Source of the DNA: Candidatus Hermodarchaeota archaeon | GTDB lineage: Archaea > Asgardarchaeota > Hermodarchaeia > Hermodarchaeales > Hermodarchaeaceae | Reading direction: 5' to 3' | DNA: 64,000 nucleotides | Assembly (NCBI GenBank): GCA_016839805.1 | Contig: JAEOTO010000033.1 | Span: forward strand, 1-64,000 | Part shown: positions 17,369 to 27,372 of the stretch, one piece after another | How positions within the stretch are numbered: the stretch's first letter is position 1 | How the letters are laid out: each line of letters begins with the position of its first letter | Notes under the pieces: model-generated | What the model was told of the DNA's origin: nothing | The model's database searches: none | Seen by the model: only the letters and a program-made list of their open reading frames with translations | Made by a program: the position numbers and the translations under genes

Positions 17369-18217
17369 TTAGAAACCGGTTATTTCATATCGGTCTCCTA
17401 GTTTTTCTTTTTTAGCTTCCTCCTCACTTCGCCATTCTTCGATGTACTGTTGAATTTTTTGTTGCAGAACTTCGTTGCTTGATTGAGCTATCCAGTCGAG
17501 GTTAATATGGACATGGTCACCTCGAAGTGCGAGTGTTCGAGCCACTGAGTCAAAGTAGCCGCCTTGTCCTTTCTTCCCTAGAAACCTGATGAAAGTATTG
17601 AAGGTACCTTGTTTCTTATTTTGATAGCTTTCAAGCATACTTTCGGGGACAATTGACATTTGTTTATTGATGAGTTTACCTACTAATTCATAGATGGCTG
17701 TTTCGACCGTAGCTTTATGCTTCACTCCACTTTCTAGAAGTGTATAGAAGTCAATAAGTCCTGTGAAACATTGTTTGAAGAAATCATGGCTTGTTCGCTG
17801 GAAATCAAGAACTTCACCAGTGGCTTTTATGTACACAACATCCTGCACAGCATCTGATCGCTCAACAACCAGATTCATGTGTTTTTTCCATTTCGTGAAA
17901 CTTTGAGGATGCTCTTGAAGTTCAGGGAGATATACTAGAGGGACATTGATGATGATCCTACTGAGTTTAAGGGCTTTTTCAAGATCACCACGATAAGGTT
18001 CCGTAGGGGGTAATCCTTCCATTTCAGCTACGAAGCATGCGCGATAGCTAGTTAAAATGAAATGTCCGTTTTGACCCCGAACCATGAGAGGTTGAGTACC
18101 AGAACGGACTCCTTTAGCAATCTTTCCCTTTGCCACAAGAAGGAGTGTTTCTTCTTCGCGTGGTAAAATACTTTTGACGAGTTTCAGTTTCTCTGTTGGT
18201 TCCAGTTCCCACGTCAT
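17369..18217 (-). CDS. PH/GRAM-like N-terminal domain protein of unknown function
   Basis: The 282 residues begin with a domain that reads like a bacterial PH or GRAM fold (REEETLLLVAKGKIAKGVRSG, then GHFILTSYRACFVAEM), where the LTSYR segment is the usual sixth-strand signature. A long helical region follows, with GVKHKATVETAIYELVGKL and a charged C-terminal coil (VLQQKIQQYIEEWRSEEEAKK). No catalytic motif is visible. Such domains bind lipids or act as adaptors. It is 59 bases upstream of the stop of the Cdc48 gene on the same strand, which suggests co-transcription. Confidence 0.4.
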   Translation of the reverse strand: MTWELEPTEKLKLVKSILPREEETLLLVAKGKIAKGVRSGTQPLMVRGQNGHFILTSYRACFVAEMEGLPPTEPYRGDLEKALKLSRIIINVPLVYLPELQEHPQSFTKWKKHMNLVVERSDAVQDVVYIKATGEVLDFQRTSHDFFKQCFTGLIDFYTLLESGVKHKATVETAIYELVGKLINKQMSIVPESMLESYQNKKQGTFNTFIRFLGKKGQGGYFDSVARTLALRGDHVHINLDWIAQSSNEVLQQKIQQYIEEWRSEEEAKKEKLGDRYEITGF

Positions 18218-18276
18218 GGCAGTTGACCAGCCTTTGTATGGTTGATTTTTCTACAATATGCTGATTGGATATTAGA

Positions 18277-20436
18277 CTATTGTCCAATGAATCGAGAAGC
18301 GAAAAGGTCAAATTGACTTAGAATTTCATTTGTAATACTGGGTTTTGTATTAGTTAATGCAGTTTTGAAATGAGTCATGGTTACTTGTGATGCTTCCAGA
18401 TTTTGGCGAATCGCGGCTAAGACCGCTTTGCGGCATACATTTTCGATATCCGCACCTGAATATCCACTAGTTTCTGAAGCGAGTTGATCTAAGTTCACAT
18501 CCTTAGCAATCGGCATGCGACGAGTATGAACCGTAAATATTGCGCGTCGAGCTTCTTCATCAGGTGGCGGGGTATAGATGAACATGTCAAATCGCCCTGG
18601 ACGAAGTAGAGCGGTATCAATGATATCAGGACGATTGGTTGCTGCTAAAACGACTACACCTTGAAGTTTTTCCATCCCATCTAATTCAACGAGTAATTGA
18701 TTGACAACCCGTTCACTAACACGGCTATCGAATCCAGAGCCCCGACGAGGAGCAAGATTATCCAATTCATCGATAAAAAGTACAGCAGGAGCTGCTTGTC
18801 GAGCGCGTCGAAAGATTTCAGCGATAATCTTCTCGGATTCACCCACCCATTTGCTCATGACTTCTGCGCCGCGTATAGAAATGAAATTCGCTTGACTTTC
18901 TGTAGCTACTGCTTTGGCAAGAAGGGTTTTCCCGGTTCCCGGAGGTCCAAATAAGAGTACACCTTTTGGTGGATTGACATTGAACCGCGAGAAAATATCA
19001 GGTCGGCTTATGGGCAGCTCCACGGCCTCTCGAATCGCTTGTTTTGCGGTTTCCATTCCACCAACATCATCCCAGTGGACCATTGGAATTTCAATAGCGA
19101 TTTCACGGAGTGCCGAAGGTTCGACGACTTGACGTGCTGTTCTAAAATCTTCAGAGGTTACCACAATTTGATTCATGACTTCAGGAGATACTTGCATTTG
19201 TTGTTCTTCGATTCGTGGGAGTACGCGACGTAAGGCCCCAAGAGCCGCTTCTTTTACGAGGAAAGCTAAATCAGAGCCAACAAATCCATGTGTTCCTTGA
19301 GCAAGTTGCTGTAAATCTACTGATGAATCCATGGGTACCCCACGAGTGTGCACTTGTAATATTTCTAGCCGTCCGCGAGTATCTGGAACGCGAATGTGAA
19401 TCTCACGATCAAAACGTCCAGGTCGGCGAAGAGCGGGATCGAGGGCTTCAAGTCGATTGGTCGCAGCAAGAATATAGACCTGATCGCGATCTTTGAGTCC
19501 GTCCATTAATGTAAGCAGTTGAGCGACAATTCGACTCTCCATTCCACCAGATTCACGGCGTGATGCGATAGCATCAATCTCATCGATGAATATAATTGCA
19601 GGTTTGTTTTTTTCTGCTTCATCGAAGACTTCGCGCAGGAATTTTTCGGATTCGCCATAATATTGGCTTACAATTTCGGGACCGTTGATTACTCGGAAGT
19701 AGGCTTCGCTTTCTGTAGCCACAGTTTTGGCGAGAAGGGTTTTTCCGCAGCCGGGTGGTCCATGTAGAAGAATTCCTTTAGGTGGTTCGATTTTAAGCCT
19801 GGTAAAGAGTTCAGGATGGCGTATCGGGAGTTCTACGATTTCGCGAATTCGATGAATCGCATCATCTAATCCACCGACATCGTCATATGTCACTGTAGCT
19901 ACTGCTTGTATTTCCTCGGGCGCTTCTTTCAGCAATTGAATTTCTGTATTCGCCGTTATGGTGACCGTTCCCGCAGGAACGGTTTTTGCTACATAGAATT
20001 TGGCTTCACCTAATGCAAAAGCTGCTTTTCCTACGGCAATAACTATATCCTTTTTGATAGGTTTGTTGAGTAGGTTGGTTTTCAAGAGCGATGCTGCCAA
20101 TTCTTGGCGATAATGAATCTCCTCACCCTTCAGCGGAGTTAATACAATGCTTCTAGCGGGTTGTGTTTCAGTTCCATGGAGAGTCACCAAATCTCCGATG
20201 CGCACACCAGCGTTAAGCCTGGTGAGACCATCCATTTTGATTACTGAACGATTGTGAAGTTTTTGGTCTCTGTAAGCCATGGCGCATATGCTTTTCTTTC
20301 CTACTATCTCAACTACAGAGCCATCTGGTAGCTGAAGTTGGTCTAAGAAAATAGGGTCAAGACGAACTGTGAAGCGTCCCACATCGACTGCACTGGCTTC
20401 AACAACCCGTAACGATGTCACAGACACTCTGGCCAC
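18277..20436 (-). CDS. Cdc48/VCP-type AAA+ ATPase
   Basis: The 719-residue protein has a Cdc48 N-domain (VEASAVDVGRFTVRLDP, RLNAGVRIGDLVTLHG) followed by two AAA modules. The first has Walker A GPPGCGKT near residue 225 and Walker B IIFIDEIDAIA. The second has GPPGTGKT near 497, VLFIDELDNLA, and the arginine-finger region LLRPGRFDMF. This is the archaeal unfoldase that pulls proteins from complexes and feeds the proteasome. The start is GTG; a TATA-like TATACTAA lies about 35 bases upstream. It is preceded by a divergent IFT52-like gene and followed by PH-like and SPFH-like genes. Confidence 0.93.
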   Translation of the reverse strand: MARVSVTSLRVVEASAVDVGRFTVRLDPIFLDQLQLPDGSVVEIVGKKSICAMAYRDQKLHNRSVIKMDGLTRLNAGVRIGDLVTLHGTETQPARSIVLTPLKGEEIHYRQELAASLLKTNLLNKPIKKDIVIAVGKAAFALGEAKFYVAKTVPAGTVTITANTEIQLLKEAPEEIQAVATVTYDDVGGLDDAIHRIREIVELPIRHPELFTRLKIEPPKGILLHGPPGCGKTLLAKTVATESEAYFRVINGPEIVSQYYGESEKFLREVFDEAEKNKPAIIFIDEIDAIASRRESGGMESRIVAQLLTLMDGLKDRDQVYILAATNRLEALDPALRRPGRFDREIHIRVPDTRGRLEILQVHTRGVPMDSSVDLQQLAQGTHGFVGSDLAFLVKEAALGALRRVLPRIEEQQMQVSPEVMNQIVVTSEDFRTARQVVEPSALREIAIEIPMVHWDDVGGMETAKQAIREAVELPISRPDIFSRFNVNPPKGVLLFGPPGTGKTLLAKAVATESQANFISIRGAEVMSKWVGESEKIIAEIFRRARQAAPAVLFIDELDNLAPRRGSGFDSRVSERVVNQLLVELDGMEKLQGVVVLAATNRPDIIDTALLRPGRFDMFIYTPPPDEEARRAIFTVHTRRMPIAKDVNLDQLASETSGYSGADIENVCRKAVLAAIRQNLEASQVTMTHFKTALTNTKPSITNEILSQFDLFASRFIGQ

Positions 20437-20525
20437 ACACCATTTTCACTACTTGGTATGAAAGGACTTAGTATACCCCTCGCGAGCAGCATATTTAACT
20501 CCGGCGCCTGATAGGAGATTACAAG

Positions 20526-21398
20526 TTGAGAGTTATGTCTACCCCAAAGCCAATTGAGGTTCTTTTTGATACAGGTCATAACGATGAAGTAGCTCCAGAC
20601 GAACCAGAACTTTCCCTGTTAGGAGAACTGCTCAAAAAAAATGCAATTAATTTTAACTTTACTAAGAACCCCCTTACCCCCGATTTATTTGAGAATTGTC
20701 ACGTTTTGGTGCTTGGGAATCCTCTTGACGCAGCATTTACTTCAGATGAAATTTCAGCCATCGTTTCTTTTGTTGAATCGGGAGGAGGACTGTTATTGAT
20801 TAGTGGAGCGACGATATTTGGAAAAGGCGGTGATTCGGCTCGTAGCACTAATCTTAACACAATAACAAAGGAATTCGACTTTGAATTTTCAGATAAGGCA
20901 ATCGCCATTTCGGAGGAACAAATCACAGCCATACCAAGTGCGCAACATCCTGTCGTTAAAGGTATTCGTCAACTTGAGTTTACCACTGGAACAAGTATCA
21001 AACCAGGTGATACTAGCACTCATCTTTTTCGGGCAACAAATATTCCAGGTAGCCCGACAATAGTAATTGCTACAGAGAGTGGAAAGGGACGAATATTAGC
21101 AATCGGTGGTGCTACACCTTTCTTTAATGATCATATTCAGGCTAGCGATCATGACTCATTTATAATTCAAGCTCTTTATTGGCTAGCTGGAGTTTCACCC
21201 ATTCCTTCAGTTACACGGTTAACGACTCCAAGTGAGGAAGTTGATGAAGTCCTAGCCCAGGAGGTAATTGATGACCTTCGGCAACAGCTTGAGCGCTTAG
21301 AACGAGAACTCAATGAGCTTAGAAATACAATCAATACTAGTTTGAAAGAAATGGAAAAAGTCATCCGAGAATTCCAACAAGATGAAGAGTCGACCTAG
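20526..21398 (+). CDS. IFT52/GldG-like amidotransferase-fold protein with coiled-coil tail
   Basis: The 290-residue protein has an N-terminal alpha/beta domain of the class I glutamine amidotransferase-like fold found in IFT52, GldG and DUF4350 proteins: EVLFDTGHND at the start, VLVLGNPLDAAFTSDEISAI, then FVESGGGLLLISG. Around residues 180-215 it has RILAIGGATPFFND. No catalytic Cys nucleophile is seen, as in IFT52. The last 50 residues form a charged coiled coil (LRQQLERLERELNELRNTI). AGGAG is correctly spaced to TTG 20526, so I keep that start rather than ATG 20535. It is divergent from Cdc48. A structural or adaptor role is inferred. Confidence 0.65.
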   Translation: MRVMSTPKPIEVLFDTGHNDEVAPDEPELSLLGELLKKNAINFNFTKNPLTPDLFENCHVLVLGNPLDAAFTSDEISAIVSFVESGGGLLLISGATIFGKGGDSARSTNLNTITKEFDFEFSDKAIAISEEQITAIPSAQHPVVKGIRQLEFTTGTSIKPGDTSTHLFRATNIPGSPTIVIATESGKGRILAIGGATPFFNDHIQASDHDSFIIQALYWLAGVSPIPSVTRLTTPSEEVDEVLAQEVIDDLRQQLERLERELNELRNTINTSLKEMEKVIREFQQDEEST

Positions 21399-21416
21399 TC
21401 GATATTTTCGAAGTTA

Positions 21417-22082
21417 CTATTTGGATGTATAAACAACTAGTTTTTCGATAGCTATTCGCCGCTCTAATTGGATTGCCCCAAGATTTTGTAAAGCCTGAAA
21501 ATCTACAATAATTTGAAAAAGCGGTCGATTCAGTATGGCGGCTAGTTCTTCTATTGATCGATCATCATTAACAGCTTCTAGTAGTGGATGGAGTTTGGAA
21601 GGAACCTGGCTTTCGGTGACAGTATGAACACGAACTGGAACATACCGTTCAGTGACAGCAAATGGTCGAAAAAGATAATCAATTAACGGCTGAAATTCCC
21701 GGAATGGACTTAAATCACCTAACCAATCTTGTAAGAGTTCTCCTTTTTGAAGTTCAATTCTTTTAATAAGCATACGCATTCGCGTTCGAATGGCAGCGAG
21801 GTCATGGGTTGAAAATGCAGCAACGTAGATATTTTGCCCATATTCAATGAGAATCTTCACATCTTCTCGATCGATGACCCGTAACCGTCCATCTTCCCGC
21901 TCTAATGTTCGTAGTTGTTGACCTTCCTCTGAGATGCGCCCAACAAGATCAGATAAAAACATACTCACAGCTGATAGGAAACCGGTAACGAGATCAGGTT
22001 CCATATTTTCAATCTGGAAGTCTTTTTGCAATAAAGTCCGTCCATCCCGATAGACAACATACAGACTATACAGTTGGGCCAT
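21417..22082 (-). CDS. longin/roadblock-like protein with C-terminal winged helix
   Basis: The N-terminal 120 residues (MAQLYSLYVVYRDGRTLL, then DLVTGFLSAVSMFLSDLVG and VKILIEYGQNIYVAAFS) follow the strand-strand-helix-strand pattern of longin or roadblock-type domains, which bind small GTPases in eukaryotes and archaea. The C-terminal part from about residue 165 looks like a winged helix (LLEAVNDDRSIEELAAIL, then VDFQALQNLGAIQL). I chose ATG 22082 because GGTG precedes it; ATG 22109 is also open. Its gene is tail to tail with the IFT52-like gene. The function is inferred from fold pattern only. Confidence 0.45.
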   Translation of the reverse strand: MAQLYSLYVVYRDGRTLLQKDFQIENMEPDLVTGFLSAVSMFLSDLVGRISEEGQQLRTLEREDGRLRVIDREDVKILIEYGQNIYVAAFSTHDLAAIRTRMRMLIKRIELQKGELLQDWLGDLSPFREFQPLIDYLFRPFAVTERYVPVRVHTVTESQVPSKLHPLLEAVNDDRSIEELAAILNRPLFQIIVDFQALQNLGAIQLERRIAIEKLVVYTSK

Positions 22083-22168
22083 ATCAAAGCACCAAGGTCT
22101 AATTCTCATTGATAGGTATGAAAAGAGATAAGCTTTACTAGAAAATAGTTAACGCAATAATAGCGCTA

Positions 22169-24745
22169 CTATGTTCGGGCTTGTGCGATTCGGTGGATTT
22201 CTCTGATGATTTCAGTGGGAGTTGTGAGTTCGTCTCCAATGTAAGTACGCCCTGAAGTGATATACGCCATATAAAATGCTAGAAATGGCACGAGTTTATC
22301 TTCTTTAATTCCAACCTCAATATAGTTGGCTTTATCAAGTTCATGGGCTCTTTTGTGAGCCCAATCTAAAATGACGTTATGATGGCGTTTGCCCTTAATT
22401 TTGAAGAACTCATGATGCAAATTAATTGTTATTAGCGGAATACGGTCACCTGCTAGGAGGAAACATTGGTGAAGCACGTCTGCGATGGCTTCCGGTAATC
22501 CCAAGTCAGGTGTGTCATTGCTGCTTAATTTGATATTCGGTAGGAAATCACTAAAGACGACGATCAGGGGAAGAGTACCAGGATTACGTCGTCGTTCGCG
22601 TTTAATGGTTTCACGAGCTCGTTTTAACCCGGCAGCAAGTGGGGTGTAACCAGAAAGTCGAAGGGTCATCAGTTTGGCCACTAAACGGGTCCAATTTGTG
22701 GTGGGAGTTTGCACTTCTGCAGCCCCCCAATCTTTCAATGCTATAAGTCCAACCCGATCTTTTGTACCCTCGAGACAGTTCTTAAAGGCAATCAGGGAGA
22801 GTTGGAGTTTTTCGAAATTTTTTACCATAGACACGCTTAGATCGACAACGAAGATAATCGTGAGTGGCGTTCGACTACGAAAACGTTTTTCCCGAATATC
22901 ACTTGCTCGAATCTTGACTCGGGGGGTTCGATTCGCTGCAGGATCTTGAAGAAGAGAAGCGGCCGTAATGGTTGCGGGAATATGAATATTCCGTGGCTTA
23001 CCTGAAGGTAGTCTTGAACCTAATAGGACCCCTCCCTGAGCGGTTCTAGAATGTGCAGATCCAGCACGTCGCCCCACTTGTTGAATAGACCATTTCGGGG
23101 CTCGTTGTCGTCCGAAATAACGGGGTTCTAGTAAATCTTCAAGATGAAAGAGAGGTCTACCTTCCTCAAGTCGGATGAGTGAGGAGGCGGAAAAGGGTTT
23201 AGGGGACCTAGGTTGTTGTTGAATCGAGATTTTTGCAGATGATGGGGTTGACGTGCCAATCGTTGGGGGGCTCGTAGATTCACCTCTATGTCTTGCACGA
23301 TGATATTTTCCTCCCGGATCTGGTGGTCTATCTCCAGAGGCGAGAGAGGGCATCACGGAGTACGCACGTCTATAGCGCCGCATTATCCGTTCTAATAAGA
23401 GTACTAATCCTGCAGCAATAATGCCTCCAATTACGAAATTTACGGGAAAGAGCGGGATTAGTAAACCAATTGCTAAGGCGATGACGATGTAGAAACATAC
23501 AAATCCTAAATACGAGCATCGCCCTGGCGGACCTTTGCTAGGTGGGGTTCCAAAAAAACGCTGATCATCCTGATTGCTATCTAGCGGATAGTATTGACCA
23601 AATTTCCGAGTAAGCTTCTGGTGCTTCTCTTTATCAGAAGGGGATTTATCCTTCGATTGAGGGTCTTTCGTCTTAACTTTCTTTTTTGCTTCCTTCAAGG
23701 TGGAACTAATATCTGCACGAGTGGGAGGTTCTAAGATTCCACGTTGTCGGGTTCGATGGCTAAGGGCTAGTGATGCAACTGTTTCAATGTCTTCAACTGT
23801 CACTTTCGTTCGACCATCAAAGGCTGCAAACGCCATGGCTGTCTTTGCGATTACTATATCTGGACGTGCACCATCTACTTGTAAACGTGAGGTAAGATTT
23901 GCGATAAGTTGCATCACGGCCTCAGGAATTACCACGTCTTTCATGCGTTCACGCGCTGCAGCGATTTCTTTGCTTAATTTCTCTTCTTTAGGGGCCCATT
24001 TTGCATTCATTGTTTTCGGATCACGTTCAAATGCAATATTCAACCGAATAATTTCGACACGTTCTTCTTCCGTAAAGGGGCGATGGATGGCAACATGGAG
24101 GGGAAATCGGTCTAGTAATTGGGGACGAAGTTCGCCTTCTTCTGGATTCATTGAACCAATGAAAATGAAACGGGCAGGATGACTTACTGAAATGCCTTCC
24201 CTTTCAACGACATTAACACCTGTGGCCGCAGCATCAAGAAGTGAATCAACGATGTGATCAGGAAGCAAATTCACTTCATCAACGTAAAGCAGATTCTGAT
24301 TCGCATCAGCTAAAATCCCTGGTTTTAATGCAGCGACGCCATCCCGAATAGCTCGTTCGACATCTAAACTACCAACGACCCGGTCCTCAGTAGCACTTAA
24401 GGGGAGATTTATCACGCGCATTTTACGTGTTTCAGTTTCGAGTTTCTCCTTCGCTTGAAGCTTCGTCAAGCAGGCCTCACAAAGGACAGAGTTATCATCA
24501 GTAGAGCAGCGGAATTGACAACCTTTTACGACTGGTATTTCAGGTAATAGAACTGCCAAGGAGCGAACAATCGTTGTTTTTCCTGTGCCTTTAGGTCCAG
24601 TGATGAGGAGACCTCCAATACGTGGATTGATGGCATTGAGTAGAAGAGCAAGTTTCAATTCATCATGATTGACAATAGCTGTGAAAGGAAGCGTTACCCG
24701 CGTTCCAGCCGTCTCATCTAGGACCAACGTGTGACCCTCAACCAC
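22169..24745 (-). CDS. membrane-anchored AAA plus vWA protein of the magnesium chelatase BchI/BchD type
   Basis: The 858 residues hold two halves. The N-terminal half is a ChlI/BchI-like AAA domain with Walker [10 protein letters not shown], a Cys-containing insert ([15 protein letters not shown]) and Walker [11 protein letters not shown], with [18 protein letters not shown]. The C-terminal half is a von Willebrand A domain with the MIDAS DLSVS near residue 632. Between them lies a Lys-rich linker and two hydrophobic segments at about 410-460 ([18 protein letters not shown], then a second), which would place the protein in the membrane. Soluble chelatase subunits do not have these. No BchH/CobN is nearby, so metal insertion is not certain; it may instead act as a chaperone-like MoxR/vWA pair. 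Confidence 0.75.
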   Translation of the reverse strand: MVEGHTLVLDETAGTRVTLPFTAIVNHDELKLALLLNAINPRIGGLLITGPKGTGKTTIVRSLAVLLPEIPVVKGCQFRCSTDDNSVLCEACLTKLQAKEKLETETRKMRVINLPLSATEDRVVGSLDVERAIRDGVAALKPGILADANQNLLYVDEVNLLPDHIVDSLLDAAATGVNVVEREGISVSHPARFIFIGSMNPEEGELRPQLLDRFPLHVAIHRPFTEEERVEIIRLNIAFERDPKTMNAKWAPKEEKLSKEIAAARERMKDVVIPEAVMQLIANLTSRLQVDGARPDIVIAKTAMAFAAFDGRTKVTVEDIETVASLALSHRTRQRGILEPPTRADISSTLKEAKKKVKTKDPQSKDKSPSDKEKHQKLTRKFGQYYPLDSNQDDQRFFGTPPSKGPPGRCSYLGFVCFYIVIALAIGLLIPLFPVNFVIGGIIAAGLVLLLERIMRRYRRAYSVMPSLASGDRPPDPGGKYHRARHRGESTSPPTIGTSTPSSAKISIQQQPRSPKPFSASSLIRLEEGRPLFHLEDLLEPRYFGRQRAPKWSIQQVGRRAGSAHSRTAQGGVLLGSRLPSGKPRNIHIPATITAASLLQDPAANRTPRVKIRASDIREKRFRSRTPLTIIFVVDLSVSMVKNFEKLQLSLIAFKNCLEGTKDRVGLIALKDWGAAEVQTPTTNWTRLVAKLMTLRLSGYTPLAAGLKRARETIKRERRRNPGTLPLIVVFSDFLPNIKLSSNDTPDLGLPEAIADVLHQCFLLAGDRIPLITINLHHEFFKIKGKRHHNVILDWAHKRAHELDKANYIEVGIKEDKLVPFLAFYMAYITSGRTYIGDELTTPTEIIREIHRIAQART

Positions 24746-24861
24746 TCATGCCCTTCTGCCGCTTATAGAATTTTGGGAAGAAGCATCAGTAATTATCTTG
24801 TTGGATATGGAATGGAGGGTTCAAGCAAAAACTTTAGTTCAACAGGCGCAGGGTGTAATCT

Positions 24862-25380
24862 ATGACAACCCAGCCACCAAAGGATTTTCGTAGTGGTCTC
24901 GGAGCAGCTTATGTTGCGACCCGAGATCATCTAAGCTACCTGCTAACTGACTTGACTCCAGAGCAGGCGGCAAAAAAGGCTACTCCAGATTCACGGACTA
25001 TTCTCTATTATCTAACCCATATCGCGAATTCAGAACTCTATTGGCTGGCAGCCACAGGACGAAAAGTTATCGTCTATGCAAAACAGGTTCCCCTTGATAT
25101 CGCAATTGATCTCTTAGACGAAGTCCGTAGTCGTATTCTACGAGAACTAAAAAAGTGTTCAGAGGAAGAACTCAGTTTTCAAGCGCCCACGAAGGGCGAA
25201 AAGCCTAGTCTCGGATGGGTCATATCCCACATTACGCTCCACGCATTATATCATAGTGCAGAGATTATCTTCACACGCTACGCAGTAGGGGGATCAGACT
25301 TACCCAATGATGAAGTGGAAGATTCATGGAGTCGTATGATGAATGCGATGGCGCATCTCATCTTTTTTGTAAAACAGTAA
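24862..25380 (+). CDS. DinB-family protein
   Basis: The 172-residue protein has the four-helix bundle pattern of DinB/YfiT proteins. An early helix is followed by LYYLTHIANSELYWL (with a ligand His), and LGWVISHITLHALYHSAEI supplies two or three more metal-type His residues in the third helix. DinB proteins bind a divalent metal and include thiol-dependent transferases. The gene is divergent from the chelatase-like gene, and its 3' end overlaps the macro-domain gene by 23 bases on the opposite strand. The reaction is unknown. Confidence 0.8.
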   Translation: MTTQPPKDFRSGLGAAYVATRDHLSYLLTDLTPEQAAKKATPDSRTILYYLTHIANSELYWLAATGRKVIVYAKQVPLDIAIDLLDEVRSRILRELKKCSEEELSFQAPTKGEKPSLGWVISHITLHALYHSAEIIFTRYAVGGSDLPNDEVEDSWSRMMNAMAHLIFFVKQ

Positions 25381-25900
25381 ACTCGTTAAAAGCATCTTGA
25401 AAAATCTTGAATGACGCAGGATCAAATAAACAAAATACAATACGACGCAACGAAGTTTTCACTTGATTGAGATATTCTATCGTGGCTGACAAAATGACCT
25501 TCGCGGCCCGTTCTTTGGGGAAACCAAAGATACCTGTACTGATCGCTGGGAAAGCAATACTTCGCAAACCTTTTGCATCAGCAAGTTTCAAACTATTTTG
25601 CACTGCGCTAGCGAGTTTTTGATCTTCTTCACCTTCACCCCAGCGAGGGCCAACTGCATGAATAACGTAGCGTGCTTTTAAGTTTCCACCAGTGGTGATA
25701 ACTGCTGTACCAACTGGTGTGCCACCAATATCATTGCATTCATGTTGGATAGCAGGACCTCCACGACGACGAATCGCTCCAGCGACTCCCCCACCCAATT
25801 GAAGTGATTCACCTGCCGCGTTCACGATCGCATCTGTTGCTAAATCGGTGATATCACCTTGGAGGAGTTCAACCATGACCTTGTTGATAACCCGCCGCAT
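25358..25900 (-). CDS. macro domain ADP-ribose hydrolase
   Basis: The 180 residues are almost entirely a macro domain. It has DAIVNAAGESLQLGGGVAGAI, then GTAVITTGG, YVIHAVGPRW, and IAFPAISTGIFGFP, the phosphate-binding loops of the MacroD type. Such proteins hydrolyse O-acetyl-ADP-ribose and remove ADP-ribose from proteins. The start may be either the Met at 25900 or the Met eight residues later. Its tail overlaps the DinB gene on the other strand. Together with the sirtuin at 9603, the window holds both the maker and remover of O-acyl-ADP-ribose. Confidence 0.9.
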   Translation of the reverse strand: MRRVINKVMVELLQGDITDLATDAIVNAAGESLQLGGGVAGAIRRRGGPAIQHECNDIGGTPVGTAVITTGGNLKARYVIHAVGPRWGEGEEDQKLASAVQNSLKLADAKGLRSIAFPAISTGIFGFPKERAAKVILSATIEYLNQVKTSLRRIVFCLFDPASFKIFQDAFNEFTVLQKR

Positions 25901-25995
25901 GCAACAACACCCATTAGATCAACCACTATTTCCACACACGTTTCTATTTCAACTTAAAAATTATCCCTTGAGAGGAATATCTTTCTCTTAGTAGA

Positions 25996-26685
25996 TTAGG
26001 GTGGAGGCGGAGGAAAGACTGGAGAGTATAACAAACCCGTTAATCCAGCAAAGATGATTAATCCCCAGGAGAGCATGATCAGGAAGAGACTGAAAAAGAA
26101 TGCACCTCTTTGCCCCGGTGGATCAACGAGATTCAGTTCTTCATCCAGGTATTGGGCTTTGAAAGCTGCTCGAACATAAAATATTGCGGCTATACCAAGT
26201 GGCACCCATATCAGGTCGACAAAAGTCCAAACCGTGAACGAAATGGCTGCAATCCCAGCAAGAACTCCTCCAAGCATAGTCCAAAGGTAGAAGTCAGCAA
26301 GAACGAAAGCCCCGGTTTCCCAGAGGACACCAGTAACCATTGCAAATGGTTCGCCATAAGGACTTCCCTTGAAGCGCCGCCCGAGGTATCCTACGATATA
26401 TGCTTCAATTCCGCGGACAGCAACAACACCAGGAATGTATACAGCAGGTAAGCCAGAATATGTGATGAGCAGACCTTTGCCAATTAGTTGACCCATCACC
26501 GTAACGATTAAGCCAATTTCGGGACCGTACAAAATGGCAACAGCAAAAATAAGTATCGATGAAGCGTCATAACTGCCAAGAGGGGTAGGTATCACAATAC
26601 TGGCGAATGAAAAAACCGCCATTAAAGAACCCAGAATCCCAAGGGTGGCGACATACATTGATCGCGGGGATTTGAACTCGATCAT
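25996..26685 (-). CDS. ECF transporter substrate-binding (S) component
   Basis: This 229-residue membrane protein has about six hydrophobic segments. Features of S components are visible: PTPLGSYDASSILIFAVAILYGPEIGL near residues 33-60, PGVVAVRGIEAYIVGYLGRRFKG, and a final region ending in a Pro-run. S components give vitamin specificity to energy-coupling factor importers; EcfT and EcfA lie at 62-64 kb. The divergent neighbour is ThiN, so a thiamine-type substrate is possible, but that is inference from position. Confidence 0.65.
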   Translation of the reverse strand: MIEFKSPRSMYVATLGILGSLMAVFSFASIVIPTPLGSYDASSILIFAVAILYGPEIGLIVTVMGQLIGKGLLITYSGLPAVYIPGVVAVRGIEAYIVGYLGRRFKGSPYGEPFAMVTGVLWETGAFVLADFYLWTMLGGVLAGIAAISFTVWTFVDLIWVPLGIAAIFYVRAAFKAQYLDEELNLVDPPGQRGAFFFSLFLIMLSWGLIIFAGLTGLLYSPVFPPPPP

Positions 26686-26826
26686 AAATCCGTCCTCTCG
26701 GGTTGGTGAGTGTGGTCAACCACGCGTTGTTATACGTGTTGTATATAAGCCTTGTGTAAAATGGCGTAGGTTCATAAGGAAGTATTAATCAAGAACAAAG
26801 TCGGTTCAATGCAGCGAGGGATGTTG

Positions 26827-27372
26827 ATGTCAGAACACCCTGACACCCTGAAAAAAAGGCTGGAAACCAGCATTCATTCTCTCACACCAACCCCTGGGTT
26901 TGCACAACTTATACCGGAGGTAGGAAGTAATTTCGTTGCCTGCTTGCCAAAAGCTTCTCAGTTATCTCAGGTTGCAGGTCTGACAGGTCGAATCATCATT
27001 GTAAAGGGTCAGCCCGAAGCCGTTGGTGAAGTGGATTTTGGATGGGCACCCTTTATGGGTCAGGTGATGTTGAAAGCTTACAGTGTGAATAATCAAATTC
27101 GCTCGGCAATATCTTTACGCTATTCAGCGGCGATTGTGGAAGCAGCTCGAAAGGCTGGTTTACAAGTTGTAGGTTTTAGGTTACCTGAAAACCATCCTGT
27201 TCCTGCGTGTATGACACTTCTGGCATTGTCAAGACTCAAGTTTGTTCCTGAAGTCCTTTTTGATTGGGGAGCTCATGGTCTTGAACCACTGGTTATTGTA
27301 TTCGCTTCTAATCCAGAAGAGATAACCCAACGAGTTCAGGGCATTATCAAAGAATTAGTAATCGATGAGTGA
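26827..27372 (+). CDS. thiN: ThiN-like thiamine phosphate synthase domain
   Basis: The protein matches the ThiN domain, known as a C-terminal module in archaeal ThiD-ThiN and ThiR proteins: FAQLIPEVGSNFVACL, then TGRIIIVKG, VDFGWAPFMGQVM, RSAISLRYSAAIVEAA and VGFRLPENHPVP. In archaea it couples the pyrimidine and thiazole phosphates into thiamine phosphate. Here it stands alone, without ThiD or a DNA-binding domain. GAGGGA sits eight bases before the ATG at 26827, so I prefer it to the ATG at 26809. A TATATAAG box (about 26742-26752) lies upstream. It overlaps the following methyltransferase gene by eight bases, so the two are probably co-expressed. Confidence 0.8.
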   Translation: MSEHPDTLKKRLETSIHSLTPTPGFAQLIPEVGSNFVACLPKASQLSQVAGLTGRIIIVKGQPEAVGEVDFGWAPFMGQVMLKAYSVNNQIRSAISLRYSAAIVEAARKAGLQVVGFRLPENHPVPACMTLLALSRLKFVPEVLFDWGAHGLEPLVIVFASNPEEITQRVQGIIKELVIDE

